64,000 nt of DNA from Diphasiastrum complanatum (GCA_029204225.1 CM055102.1:10551456-10615455), one strand, 5' to 3'; counted from the stretch's first letter, positions 12,373-24,697 are shown. Notes: a model not told the origin generated them from the letters alone. Numbers and translations: made by a program.

Positions 12373-13446
12373 TTGAATGCATTGGCTCACAACAAGGGTT
12401 TGCCTAGGATAGAGCTACCAAAGTTTAATGGCCAAGGTGAACCAAATAGGTTCCTCCAAATGTTGTATGCAAAAGCCTACAAAATATGTGGGATGAACGA
12501 CGACCAATCGATGATAAATTATTTCAATATATGCCTCACCAATTCTGCCAATGATTTGTATTTCAATCTTGAGGCCACAAAAAAGAAAGACTGGACCACA
12601 CAATGAAATGTGTTCATCTTGCATTTCAAGACCACTAGATTCACGAAAGATCTTTTATTTTAGCTCGAGCAAGTGTGTATTAAGATCTGCGAGTCTGTTA
12701 GAAAGTTTATCAAAAGGGTTAAGAAGTTAAAGGGCCAATGCCTTCGCAATAGAATTGGCCACCCCAGATTTTCTTAGAAAGTGCCAAGATGAACCTCAAA
12801 CAAGTAATACCACCAACGTAGCAGTAAGGGGAGAGTAGAATTGCACGATCTCCTAGCCTCCATGATAGATATACCTCTAGGAACGATGTTGCGTAGCAGT
12901 CCAAATCTTTAAAACGATCTAAAGAGATGGATTGAAACTTCAAAAGAGACAAATTTATCTTAGATCTTGCTCTATACCTTGGACCTGGATCTCTAAAACC
13001 AATTCATATTGGTGGAGTGGAAGATGAGAACAAAATCCAACAAGTCCATATTATAGACATTAGATGAGAGATTAATGTCTCAAACATCACATTACCGATC
13101 GAACACAAGGATTTTGTTAAGGAATCTGCTATTATTGATGTTGGGTCCGGAGTGAATATAATCTTATTTACATTGTATCAAACTTAAAACCTACAAGGTA
13201 TGGATCTGTATCCTTCACAATCAAACTAGCCGATCAATCAAGTATGTGACCAGTTGGCATGACGAGAGATGTTCACGTGAAAGTTGTAGATGTTGTTGAA
13301 AAATGAAAAATCATCTATCTTGACTTTAGGCTTTTGACAAAGTTTTTCCTATGTGTATATGATGTTCCATATTGTAAATGCCAAATTTGTCCTAGAAGAA
13401 ACTCGAGCTACATGGGTTCTTCAAGTCTAGTTGGTAATACACAACT
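12373..13446 (+). mobile_element. Ty3/gypsy gag-protease fragment
   Basis: The frame 12373-12606 encodes a gag start with LPKFNGQGEPNRFLQMLY, LTNSANDLYF and KKKDWTT, like the LPKYNG...W gag of plant gypsy elements. Later, broken frames contain a retropepsin-like segment at about 13076-13310: ESAIIDVGSGVNII, then FTIKLADQSS and, near 13420, LVIHNLHI, matching the protease region of the element at 34.0-34.3 kb. It is cut at the right by a copia LTR. Part of the gag (12540-12740) recurs almost unchanged at 37115-37318. Confidence 0.65.
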
Positions 13447-14089
13447 TGCATATATAATGTAGACATAGAAATGTCAATAATAGGCTTGTAGAAACTCGTG
13501 GCATATCACATGCAATAGTTGAAAGTGTTCCATAGTGACATGCAAGGCATGTACAAAGTAAATTGGACACATGCATGACGATTTGTACAATTCTAGTTGA
13601 AAACTTGACACTTGGTAAAAGTAGGTAGAAATGCATGCATGTAAAGTGACAAATGTCATTAGTTCTCTAGTTCTCACTTTTAGATGTGGATGAAAGTTGG
13701 AGAGAGATGGTTCTACCTCGAGCTACTCCGAACTCCATAAATATGTGTAGACTCTCTCATAATTTTTTATGAAGAACCAAGCTTTGAAGCTATTTCATGT
13801 AATTTTGGATCTACACCATTGTTTGCTTGAATTTTGCTCTCTCTTTCTCTCTCTAACTCGAGTGGAGGCTTATGCTAATGCATTAAATTCTTGTACTTCA
13901 TCACTCTTGTTTTTCAAAGAAATCATTCTTTGATTCTTAGCATGCTAGATTGTGATTTAGCCATAAAATCTTGTACTAGATCTTGGCATTCAATCTAGAA
14001 TCAATTTATGTGCTAAACACAAAGCTTAACAAGATCATTCACACTTGAGGATCATTCCCCACACGTGTGAGCTTGCTGGAATTTTATCA
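13447..14089 (+). mobile_element. Ty1/copia 5' LTR (643 bp)
   Basis: Begins TGCATATATAATG and ends TTTTATCA directly before a primer-binding site. CCATAAATATGTG at 13736-13748 could be its TATA region. A copy, by eye in the mid-90s percent identical, lies inverted at 29483-30126. The left edge cuts a gypsy protease fragment. The exact first base is uncertain by a few nucleotides. Confidence 0.7.
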
Positions 14090-14102
14090 TGGTATCAGAG
14101 CC
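14090..14102 (+). other. Copia primer-binding site (initiator tRNA-Met)
   Basis: TGGTATCAGAGCC follows the LTR without a gap. It is the standard complement of initiator tRNA-Met used by plant copia elements. It fixes this LTR as the 5' one of a plus-strand element. Confidence 0.8.
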
Positions 14103-14352
14103 AAATTAAGCTTTGCATGCTATTATCTCTGTTTGTGCAAGAATTTGTGAGCCCAATTCAAGCAAAAACGTTGTTTATCACTTTTCTTTACCTTTTCTTG
14201 AAAAGTGTTTGGATCAAAGAGGATTGAAATTAGATTTTCAAATCAAAATTGACATTGTATGGAATTCTGGAATTCTGCATATGTGAAAATCAGAGATTTT
14301 CAGACCTCTTTATTTCCTTCATAATAAATTAAGGAATTAAGCTCTTGGCTAG

Positions 14353-14566
14353 TTTTAAAAAAGAGCCTTGAATGCACCACTCCCCCACTCTCCTATGGAG
14401 GCCACTAGGTGTACTATCAAATGGGTTGAGGACAAATGGCAAAGAGGGCTTAAAGGGCATGAAAACTGGCAAAGCCTCATTTTGAAGGGGAACACTTGAG
14501 ATTTACTATAAAAGGAGGCCACTCTTTGTGTTAAGATATAGTTGGAATTTGGATAATGAGATGATG
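14353..14566 (+). repeat. LTR-like promoter block, copy 1
   Basis: Starts CTTGGCTAGTTTT and includes ACTATAAAAGGAGG (TATA-like, about 14502-14515). It is almost identical over about 215 bp to 17083-17314. Both probably come from the U3/R part of one LTR family. Sequence after the TATA diverges from copy 2 near GAGATGATG. Confidence 0.55.
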
Positions 14567-17082
14567 ACGGCCATGGCTCAGGCTTAGCAACTGCATAGTC
14601 GACATCCCCGTAGGAGTACTGATTTTTGGAATGGGTAAAGAATGAACGGTAGTTGACGATTATCCCGAGGTGCCTCAGTCAGAAAGAGCACCCATACCTC
14701 CATCTGAATGGAAGTATCTAGCAGTGAGGATGATTCTGAATTTACTACCAGTAAAGACGAACCAGATTTTAGGTTAGTACTAGGGGTACAAGAAACGACT
14801 CTCTCAGAAGGTAGTACAAGGTCATATCCCTTGAAACTGATCAGAACCAATAGGGTTGTACTTAGAAGAAAAGTTGTCAAGAGGCGATTGTCTTCTAGGA
14901 CTACGAAGAGTAAGATTCAGATGCATGATCTTACAAAAGGAGAAAATGTGGGTGAAAGGCCAAAGGTTACAAGCATACAAAGTCATGAACGGAGGGATGG
15001 GTTAGATCTATGTAGCTATGGGCTAGTCAATCGTGAAATTTTGAACAGAAAGACTGAAGATTCATAGATTCATACAGTGAGATAACAAGCTTGAAACATC
15101 ACTACTTCTTTGAGTAGTGAACCATTTGAGACAGTTGTTGAAGGAAATTTATGTTTTGTACATAAAGCTGGATCAGATGGGATGGATGATATGCAACGAA
15201 TGTATACATTTAAATCAATACCACCTACTGATATCAGACAACTAAGAAGATTATTCTTCATATCTACTGATTGAAAACCATCTTTCATGAGGTCCCTACT
15301 AGGACAGAAAAAGTAAGGAAAAAGTAAAAAGAAGAAAAAGAAAACGTGAAAAGAGAGAGAAAAGTAAAAGACTGAGAGAGAGAAAAAAAAAGACTTTAAC
15401 CATCTCTATCAGATCTCAAACCAATTTGTGAGGATGAGTGACGTCTCGCCATCCATAGGAGGTGAGGATAATTTTCCTAATTGATTCCATAGACTAGCGA
15501 GAAACCAATACTTCCTACCATCTTGTGTATTGGATCTTAGGACAGTAAGTTGTCCTACATGGACTACTGTCAGAATATAGGGCTTGAGAGAAGAGTCAGT
15601 ACAGAGAGGAGAAATGGTTATTCCCCTTCGAATTAGTTCTTAGAGAGTATAAGTTTCTAAACAGAAATTTTTTTTTTGATAATCACCAGTCTGGACCAGT
15701 TGGGCCATCAAAGCCTCATCGTGTATGCATTCACACACACATCAATGACACGGTGTTAGACACAATACTGTTGACTTGCATCCATATCATCCTATCTCCA
15801 ATCTTGAGATTTGCATTTGCATATCCCTCCATGCATGGGTCCAAAAGTGGGCATTGCCTTACATCTAATAGAATTGGGAGCATTTGCCATGTAGGTTACA
15901 GGTGGGTTTTTGCAGGTATGAAGACACCAAATTGTTCAGAGATGTTGTGGTTAAATCCAATCCGGTTGCAGGTGGATCCTAACGGCTAAATCGATGGCCT
16001 TTGGGTAGGAAGTTGTTGAAGACATCTTACCTACTCACTGTCGTTAGCATCACCTAGCAAGGGTGCTGAGCCCACTAAACTTGATCCACCACCAGGGGCT
16101 GGTCTGCGAAATCAGAGACTCTGGGTCCGCCGTATAGGGACCATACTACCCAGTGGTAGTTGCCAATATTAGTCGATATTTCCGCACGAAAAATCGGACT
16201 AATATTGAAGTTTAAGTTTGCAATAATTGAAAAAACTGGCATGTAAAACCCAGTTATTAGAGAAAAATCGGCACAAATTTGCCTTAGAATTGGGTCCCAG
16301 CCTGTCCTAAAGTGGCTAGACATAGTTTAAAAGTAAGAAACTGACTTTCCAAAAACATCATCAAAAATATTTTGTGGTCAATTTTTGTAAAGATCGAGCA
16401 AGAGTGTCGGTCCACCTAGAATTGGGTCCCAGCCCGCCCTAAATGAGGCTAGAGTGCGGCCTTAGAAATGGCCGATAAATATTTTATGGCTTTTCAAAAA
16501 AATGGCCAGTTGTAAAAAAATAGCCGGTATGACTGTGCTAAAATGTCACCATGTATTGAGTCCACTTTTACTAATATATGATCACTCAGTGTATTTTTTA
16601 GGGACACCGTGTTGTCGTGGGAGCCCTAGTCATAAATGCCGAAAAAGTCCATCACAGAAGAAAAAACCGAGAAAGAAAAGTTTCGGGTAAAAACAGGACC
16701 GGGAAATATGGATTCAGTGTCAAGAAGTCACAGAAACCCTAACGGCAAAGGTTGGGCAATTTACGGACAATTAATGAAATGTGTGGGCCAAGTGGTTACC
16801 CAACAGGCCAAAAATCCAGCCAAATGAGCAGTAGGCGCACGACCCTTGAAAAAACGAAGAAAGGCCAAAAACAAAGGTACCCAAAGAAAAATGAAGGCCA
16901 CTTACTAAAAATAGGGGTTGAAAAAGGGCCTCACCCAAAAATTGGATAATAAATGCCAAAACACCTTAGAGGCTATAAAAATTGGGAGGTACACCCACTA
17001 GCCATTGACATTTTGGGCTTCTAGGGTGTACAAAAGGGGAAACTTGAATGGTCTCCTTAGCCTTTGACAAAAATGGCATCTT
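14567..17082. other. Unassigned repeat sequence; one 119-aa acidic-start frame
   Basis: The plus-strand frame 14708-15067 starts at ATG with a serine/acid-rich beginning (MEVSSSEDDSEF) and resembles no family I know. AGAATTGGGTCCCAGCC occurs at 16287 and again at 16418, marking a diverged 131-bp duplication. A purine-rich AAAGTAAAAAG tract lies at 15300-15400. The stretch lies downstream of a copia primer site and may be internal sequence of that element with later insertions. Confidence 0.3.
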
Positions 17083-17314
17083 GGCTAGTTTTGGAAGAGA
17101 GCCTTGAATGCACCACTCCCCCACTCTCTTATGGAGGCCACTAGGTGTACTATCAAATGGGTTGAGGACAAATGGCAAAGAGGGCTTGAAGGGCATAAAA
17201 ATTGGCAAAGCCTCATTTTGAAGGGGAACACTTGGGATTTACTATAAAAGGAGGCCACCCTTTGTGTTAAGATATAGTTTAATGATAGTTGGAATTTTGG
17301 ATAATGAGATGATG
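17083..17314 (+). repeat. LTR-like promoter block, copy 2
   Basis: Second copy of the block at 14353-14566, again with ACTATAAAAGGAGG (about 17239-17252). It differs by a short insertion (TTTAATGATAG) and scattered changes. A direct-repeat pair 2.7 kb apart suggests LTR pieces or two insertions of one family. Confidence 0.55.
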
Positions 17315-20300
17315 TTGATAGTTGCTAAGTTGAGAGTGGAGAGTTTGATGAGTTTGATGTGATGTTGGTTGAGAGTCTTTTTGATGAGAACTTGCTTGCT
17401 TGAGGATGCTTGGAAGTTAGTTCCATTTCGGTGTAAGTGATTGTGAATGGTGGTGCTTTATGTTAGGGTTGTTATGATTGTAGTAAGCTTGGATGTTAGT
17501 GCCTTATGTGGTGATGCTTGAGGGTGTTGCCAATTCATAGGTAATTACTTAAGGTTTAGTCACACTATGGTTGTATGGACATCATAGTTTGGGTGTGTAG
17601 GCTCTCTTCCGTTCATTGGATGCTCATTGGGAGATTGCAATGCTTGTTTTATAATGTTGGAGAGTGTTGAAGGTTGAGTATGCATGAAGTGGACATCAAG
17701 TGAGTGTTTGAGATTGTTTCTTGCCCTTACTTTTGTATGTGATTGCTTGTTGGTTAAATACCATTATTGCATTGTACAATGTGTTGAGGTTAGTAACTTC
17801 GTACTTAGCAAGGGTTGTTCTTAGTAAGTAGTTGGTTGTTCGTATACTTATCAGGAGTTGATGATAATGATTAGGATGAGTGTTTGTGGTTTGGATTGGA
17901 GTGTGTTTTCTGTCCAATTAAGGATCAAGCATAGTATTGCTAGAATGTTAGTATGCTTGCCTTTATGATTTGGTGCTTTTTGTCGTACTTATGTCTTGTC
18001 CTTCTCGTTGAGTGGTGTGATGATCATACATCGTATGATGGTCGAATGTTTGGAGTAACTCTAATACTTGTTGTCCCATGTGAAGGAGAAGTGTTCATGT
18101 CTTGTTGACTGAATGTGGTGAAATAGATTGCATGTTGCAACATACGTCGGTGTTTAAAGTTTGGAATGTATGTATGAATTGTTTTAAACACATAGAGTGA
18201 AGTGTCTCTGTATCAGCCATCAACAAATCATTATCCTAGTGATGCATTCAAAGGTTCTCCACCGCAACAACACCCAGTTCACACGAGGTTTCATTCAGCA
18301 ATGGGCACAATCTACTCCACAGGCACAGTGATTGATGACATTCCGAACACTACCCACAGATGGAAATCGAGTTTTGAGACCTGTCATAGACTACTGCGGC
18401 TTCACAGAGAGAAAAACTAGACTCTGAGCGGACAATTTGTCTGCCTCGGCCTGCTTGCGCACTGTTTGCTCGCTCGTTACCCTACAACTTCTCGCTACTC
18501 TTCTCTCTGTGGCCCTCGCTGCTTGCTTCCTGCCTCATCAGTTGCGAATTGCTGCCAAATAGTCCCTCATTATCTGTTATTGCCCGCCATCCCTCTGCCT
18601 ACTATCTGCTGCGACCTTCTGTGGCCCTGTCTGCGGCCCTACACTACCTCCTGCCTGCGACTACTTGGGCATGCCTACCTACTACGACCCTGCCAGGCTC
18701 AGCCAGCCCTCGCTGGAGCCCTCTCAGGCCTGTTTGCAATCTGCCTTTGTTCACTGAGTTGCCGATTCTTCCAACAATCTGAGACAAAGTTTGGTTGACT
18801 ACATATTCTCTGATCTAATCCGCATGTTGGTTTGAATGGCAAATTTTCAAGTAGCTTTTTGAAGGACGAAGGCAAGGCTACCTCAAACCAAAAGCGACAT
18901 TCATGACTAGTGCCTCTACAATTTTCGGTTTATTTCTCACACTGAGGTATGGGTTTACCTCACATCGATTTTTATTCTCGTGTTTACTTGCTTCCAATTG
19001 GAATGTGGGTGTTTGACGTCCGTACTTGCTTTCGGTCATTGAATGAATGATAGGATACTAAGAATTCATTGTGTAACTATATGAGAACCTAATCATTTCA
19101 ATAGTTCCACATTTGCCATGTCCCTATTGGGACCTAAATGATTGTGATTCTTTTCTTGAACAAGTAGACATTGAAGTATCAGGTCTATGCGTATTTGTGG
19201 GTTTACCGGTAGTATGAACTCAAAATCGCTTGCTTGCAATGAGAATGTTGTTTGTTTGAGTTCAGTAATTGCAATTAGCTAACTAGTGAATGGATTGTCG
19301 TAGAGTATGGGTACGATTGTGCATTATAGTGAATCGTTTTTAGCACAAATTCAAATTTAGTCCGGAATCGTAATATTTTATAAACAGATGCGGCCTGACT
19401 AATAAGAGCGATGATTGCCTATTTTCAACTCGTTAGGGAAAGTGTTAAGTAAATAACTTTGTTTCGTACTGATTTAGAATGTGTTGTACGAAGAGAACCA
19501 TAGGCTGGGTAGTTAACATCTTGCTGAGTTAGATTTATTAAACGACTATATGGAATCGTCAAGTTTTTGAAGTGTTTCTTACGTTTTTTCCATTATGAAG
19601 CGTATTAATTGGACCTGACCTCTGTGAAACACCAGAGCGGGCCATCCACCATCTGCGGTTGAAATACACCGCCTTGGTTAAGCGTCACACTAGTCACAAC
19701 CGCCGTCGGTACTGTCTAGCAAAATACCTAGACCCGACGGCCGACGAAAATACCGCCGCTTATCAAACAAAGCAGTGCGTATAACTTGCACCCCACGAGT
19801 AATCATAGGCAATAAATCGGTTTCAAGCCCATGTAAGATTTTTACTAACTGTAAGCCGAATTAAAAGGGGAAAGAGACATTAGCAAGATCCTAATGTGAG
19901 TTAGTCATCAGAAGTTTTACGGAATCATAACCCTAGAAAGCTAGTGAATCATTGCACCAAAAGTGCTAGCATCCCCTCCTTGCAACCGTATCTCTGAGAG
20001 CCTGAAAAACTCTCATCGGTTGGAGAGCACGGGGCAATAGAGAGGGCCATCAGGGTTGGAAGTGGCAAATCCTCTGTTGCTCACATAGGGCCGAACCGCC
20101 AGTACAGGTGTGACTCCTTGGCCCTTTTAGGACGTTTTGGCTGGACCAACCCCCCATAAAAAATGGCCCTAACACCCATCTCAATATAGATATATCTGAA
20201 GTGGATGTACAATTTGAAAGCTCAGCAAAGGTTTCCAATACTGTATAGGCAACTTATGACCGAAACAATGATTGTATAAGTTATTTCCCATCTAAAATTT

Positions 20301-20372
20301 TCTTTTGAAAATACTTTCCTTCCTCTTTTTCCATTCTGATGACTTTTCTGACTTTTGCTCATCAATCTTTCT
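17315..20372. other. Unassigned, probably LTR/leader sequence of old elements
   Basis: A TG-rich stretch (17300-18180) is followed by a C/T-rich stretch (18430-18800) and a GC-richer block near 19620-19760. The open frames at 18466-18798 follow this skewed composition and look non-coding. No LTR partner was found for the minus-strand gypsy half that begins at 20373. Confidence 0.3.
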
Positions 20373-22009
20373 TCATTTTTTTTCTGTCTTTTTCAAACAA
20401 AACTTAACAATTAAATATTGAAAACAAAAAAATTGAAAAACAATTAAAAATAAAAAATCATTTAGATCATGCTTGCTGAACTGTGGAACAGGTTGCCAGT
20501 ACTTGCGTAATCGGCTGTCATTCACAGGAGTATCGAATTGTTTCTCTTCCAAGTGCTCAAGAATCACTGCTCCATAGTTCAAGATTTCCTTCACTTTATA
20601 TGGGCCTTCACCGGTAAACTTCAATTTTGCCTTGATTAGCTTGGGTTGGTACATTAGTGCGAGATCTCCTGCTTTCAGATCCTTTTTGTGCAATCGACGA
20701 TCGTGCCATGCCTTGCGGTGGACTTTCTCTGCTGCTAATGCATGAACTGCCATCAATCATGTTTCACATAATTTGTGCAATGTTTCATGACGTAGTTGTA
20801 AAGACTTATCATCATTTAATCGTTCTGTTGTCGCTATGCATAAAGATGGAATTAAAAATTCAATCGGGATGATAGCATCTTGACCATAAACCAGTTGAAA
20901 AGGTGTTTGATTTGTACTACTTTTGTAAGCGGTTTGAATGCCCATAAGGCTGCATACAGTTTATGTTCCCAATCAGACTGACTTGCTTCAATTGTTTTCA
21001 TCATAATAGTGCATAAAATCTTATTGGAAGATTCAGCGTGGCCATTTCCTCTGGGATAGTAAGGAGTACTAAATCCGTGTATAACAAAAAAATCTTCATG
21101 TAAACACTTTATCATTTGATTAACAAAGTGTGTACCCCAGTCACTGACAATCTCGATCACATCCAAATATGATAATGATATTTTCGTAGAGAAACTTGGC
21201 CATAGATTTCGCATCAGCAACTTTGACAGCTTTGGCTTCAACCCACTTGGTCATATAATCAGTTGCTACGATAATGTATCGGGCTTGAGATCCTTGCGCA
21301 GCAGGATGAATAGGACCAACATATTTTAGTCCACATTTTTCAAACAACGCTTGCAATAAAATTGGATGCAAGGGTTCATAGTTCTATCTAGTAGGCCGTC
21401 GTGCTCGTTGGCAAACATCACATGTCTGAATATAATTTTTTGTGTCCTTATGAAACATAGGCCATCAACAATCTGATTGCAAAAGTTTGTGAATCGTAAT
21501 ATCGATAGAGAAGTGTCCTCCGCCCATGCCATCATGTGAAAACATGATTAAATCTGGTATTTCATGCGGGAAAACACATCTACATATAATATTGTCTGAT
21601 CCACGATGATATAATTGTCCTACAATCAATTGATAAGGTTGAGCCTTATGAATCAATTGTCTCTTCTGTACTTTTGTCAAAAAGTCATTTGGTTGTCCTA
21701 GCATCAGGTACTCAACAATATCCGCTGCCCACTCAGGTATTGCTTCTACATAGAACAATGCAGCATCTGGTAATTCATCATCCACTTCAGTATCAACTGG
21801 TGCAGATTCAAATCGTGAAACGTGGTCGGCTGATGATGTTTCTTCCCCTTTCGAACCACAATTCAAAAGTCAAATTCAGTCAATAACAATTTCCATCTTG
21901 CAATACGTCCAATATTGCACGTCTTGTTTACCAAGTAAAGTAATGGCTGGTGATCCGTATAAAATGCAAAGTGCGTTTCCATGAGGTAATGACAAAATTT
22001 TCAAACAGA

Positions 22010-22308
22010 AAAAATCATGGCTAATGCTTCACGTTCTGTTGTTGAATAGTTCTTCTCCAAATCTATAAGTTGTTTGCTTGCAAATCATACAGGATAGTCC
22101 TTCTTATAGTCACCTGGATGCATCAAAACTGATCCAATGGCATATTTCAAGACATCTCCGAAAAAAATCATGGCTAACGCTTCACGTTCTGTTGTTGAAT
22201 AGTTCTTCTCCATATCTATAAGCTGTCTGCTTGCAAATCGTATAGGATAGTCCTTCTTATAATAACCTGGCTGCATCAAAACTGATCCAATGGCATATTT
22301 CGAGGCAT
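22010..22308 (-). repeat. About 145-bp tandem duplication inside gypsy RNase H
   Basis: GCTTCACGTTCTGTTGTTGA occurs at about 22027 and 22171, and the flanking sequence from ATCATGGCTAA to GGCATATTTC is repeated too, with scattered differences. It duplicates the TEREALAM part of RNase H. Confidence 0.75.
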
Positions 22309-22534
22309 CCGTGTGAACATGAAATTCAACCGTCCAATCTGGAGAACGTAGTATCGGTGCTGAAGTTAATATTTTTTTTAATTTCTCAAAGGCTTCTAAC
22401 GCCTCTACTGTCCAAATAGGAACAATAGTCAGTTTGTATATAGGTCGTGCTAAATCCGCAAAAAAGATAATAAAAATTTGATAGTAGTTTGCATGACCCA
22501 TAAACACATAAACTCCACGAATCGTTGTTGGTGG

Positions 22535-22612
22535 TGGCAATTCCACAATAACCTTGATTTTAGAATAATCTGTGGCAATTCCACAATAACCTTGATTTTA
22601 GGATAATCTGTG
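22535..22612 (-). repeat. 38-bp tandem duplication
   Basis: GGCAATTCCACAATAACC starts at 22536 and again at 22574, followed each time by TTGATTTTAGRATAATCTG. It lies between the RT and RNase H parts of the gypsy half and adds to its decay. Confidence 0.8.
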
Positions 22613-23255
22613 GAGTGGTAGATTACTCAAATATTGTCTACTCACAAAGGTAAAAACAAGCAATTGATTAGATATTTCCAAAAGAATATATTGCCATGTC
22701 TCGATATCACATCCCAAGCACAACTCCATGTGAGACCTATATCTGACATTTTTCTGGATTCAGAGAAATTTGATACTTGCGACATATTTCAAATACTTTC
22801 TCCAATCGATCCAGGTGGTCTGTATCTGAACTATGGACTCCCAGGTCATCCAAGTAAATTTCAAGAAATTTCTGTAGATAATCTTTAAAAGCAAATTGCA
22901 TTATTCTTTGGAACGAACTTGGTGCATTATAGAGTCCAAACAACATTACTTTGTAAGCATATGTGCCGCATTCTATTGCAAAAGCGGTTTTGTGACGATC
23001 TGCAGTTGCAATCTTGACCTGGTTGTAACCACTAAATCCATCCAGGAAACTATAAGCTTCCGCTCCAACAAGGCGATCCAGAATGCTTTCACTAAAAGGT
23101 AACGGAAAGTGATCCTCCGCGTCACTTTGTTCAAAGCCTTGAGATTCACACAAACTTTCAATTTCCCATTCTTCTTAGGAATAATGACAATCGGTGAAAC
23201 CCATTCGGTATGCTCTATCTCATAAATGAAATCGGTGTCAAGCAGTCTCTGAAGC

Positions 23256-23475
23256 TCTTCTGTTGGCTTGCTACACAAGCCTATGGTAGGTCGACATGGC
23301 TTGCCATGTGGCAAACCCCAAGCTTGCATGATCTGCCATGTGACAGGCCTACTTGGCTTGCCATGTGGCAACCTATGATAGGCTTGCTAGATAGTAGGCC
23401 TATGTGGCCTACTACAGAGCCTATGGTAGGCCATGTGTCAAGCCACACAAGCCTATGGTAGGCCTACGTGGCTCT

Positions 23476-23521
<46 letters not shown>

Positions 23522-23760
23522 GTCTACAGAGGCCTACGTGATAGAGCTTGGTTGGCTTGCCACGCAAGCCTATGTTAGAACTACGTGGTTTGCCATGTGG
23601 CAAACCCCAATCTTGCATGACTTGCCATGGGGTAGGCCTACATGGCTTGCCACAGGGTAGGACTACATGGCTTGCCACGTGCAGTCTACGACAGACTTGG
23701 TAGATATCAGACCTATGACATGCCTATATGGCCTGCTACACAAGCCCATCGAGCCGAAAA
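23256..23760 (-). repeat. Palindrome-rich satellite patch interrupting gypsy RT
   Basis: Built of units such as TGGCTTGCCATGTGGCAAAC, AGGCCTACGTGGCTTG and ACAAGCCTATGGTAGG, which contain the inverted pair TGGCAAGCCA / TGGCTTGCCA. A (CT)21 run lies at 23478-23519. Read along the gypsy strand, the units have the same orientation as those of the array at 35502-36945. It directly abuts the gypsy codons for EELQRLL. Confidence 0.8.
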
Positions 23761-24130
23761 TTGGTCGAATTTCGTAAAAAATGGTCAGAATTTCAAACGG
23801 GTGGTGTCCACAGATTCGTGGGCTCAACACAAACCCACAAGTTTATTCACAGCTCAATTCTGACGCCGTTTGGCGAGGGGAATGTCACTAAATGGACTAC
23901 TTTCCAACATTCATGAGAACTGGCCCAGTGTCGCCGAACAAAGTCCATTTTTTTGGACCCTCTGTTATGTCCTATGCTGCACGCCGAGACGAACCTGCAG
24001 GACTAAACCGGGCTCCAAATGATTCATTACTCACACAAAAACCTGCGTCCGAACCAGAAACCCTATATGCATTCTTGGGATTCTAGGCCCGTCAAAATTG
24101 GTCGGATTTAGTAAAAAATGGCGAGAACTT
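23757..24130. repeat. About 340-bp block with repeated ends
   Basis: AAAATTGGTCGAATTTCGTA at about 23757 and AAAATTGGTCGGATTTAGTA at about 24095 are followed by AAAAATGG and AGAA. The block between them is not recognised and has a higher CpG content than its flanks. Confidence 0.4.
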
Positions 24131-24478
24131 TAGATTTTCTTAAGACTCAAATTTTTTCGAAGACTCAAATTTTTTTGAAGATTTAAATTTTTCCAATGAC
24201 TTGAATTTTTCCAAAGGACTGAATTTTTCCAAAGACTCGAATTTTTCCAAAGGATTGAATTTTTCCAAAGACTCGAATTTTTCCAAAGGATCGAAGGACC
24301 CTTTGTACTATCAAGTCAAATTTTTCAAAAGACTAGAATTTTTTGAAAGACTCAATTTTATCAAAAGACTCGATTTTATTTTTCAAAAACTCGAATTTTT
24401 TAGAAAACTAGAATTTTTCCAAAGACTCAAATATTTTTAAAGGCTCGAATTTTTCCAAAGACTCGAATGCTAAATATT
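24131..24478 (+). repeat. Minisatellite, about 18-bp unit
   Basis: Degenerate tandem copies of GACTCGAATTTTTCCAAAG and relatives (ATTGAATTTTTCCAAAG, CTCAAATTTTTTTGAAG). The open frame across it is a by-product of the repeat. Confidence 0.85.
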
Positions 24479-24571
24479 CGAGATGCAAGATGTGCGAGAT
24501 CGGCCATGATCCAAATCATCGGCCGCCACCTAGATCGGCCTCCATTGCCCGTCAACAACGGACACTCTTTA

Positions 24572-24574
<3 letters not shown>

Positions 24575-24643
<69 letters not shown>
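24575..24643. repeat. (TA)n microsatellite, about 69 bp
   Basis: Uninterrupted TA dinucleotides. It lies about 55 bp before the first methionine of the LINE endonuclease. Confidence 0.95.
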
Positions 24644-24645
<2 letters not shown>

Positions 24646-24697
24646 TGCTTTGATTTTAATAGACTTGCTTCACTCTCCTCTATCTTGCAGTTTGATA

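Larger units (their letters stand above)
20373..23268 (-). mobile_element. Ty3/gypsy pol 3' half: RT, RNase H, integrase, C-tail
   Basis: Read right to left. Reverse transcriptase runs from EELQRLL through WVSPIVIIPKKNGK, FLDGFSGYNQVKIA and the catalytic EIYLDDLG (about 23268-22737). RNase H follows near 22546-21900 with TEREALAM. Integrase follows with the H2C2-type zinc region near 21600-21400, DYMTKWVEAK, and SDWGTHFVNQM to YYPRGNGHAESSNK (about 21290-21020). The C-tail has DLALMYQPKLIKAK..GPYKVKEI and NDSRLRKYW (20756-20450). Several frameshifts and stops break it. It starts abruptly at the second lysine codon of DLIKKELQRLL, against satellite sequence. No LTR is recognisable beyond 20373. 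Confidence 0.8.

Noticed and set aside
18466-18798. 110-aa Cys/Leu-rich frame
   Set aside because: It follows a C/T-skewed stretch, overlaps a second frame of similar length and resembles no family.
23421-23678. Open frames rich in GKPCRPT-like words on both strands near 23.3-23.7 kb
   Set aside because: They are translations of the palindromic satellite units, which stay open on both strands.
23256-23760. CRISPR array
   Set aside because: Eukaryotic context, units irregular and contiguous with no unique spacers of constant length.
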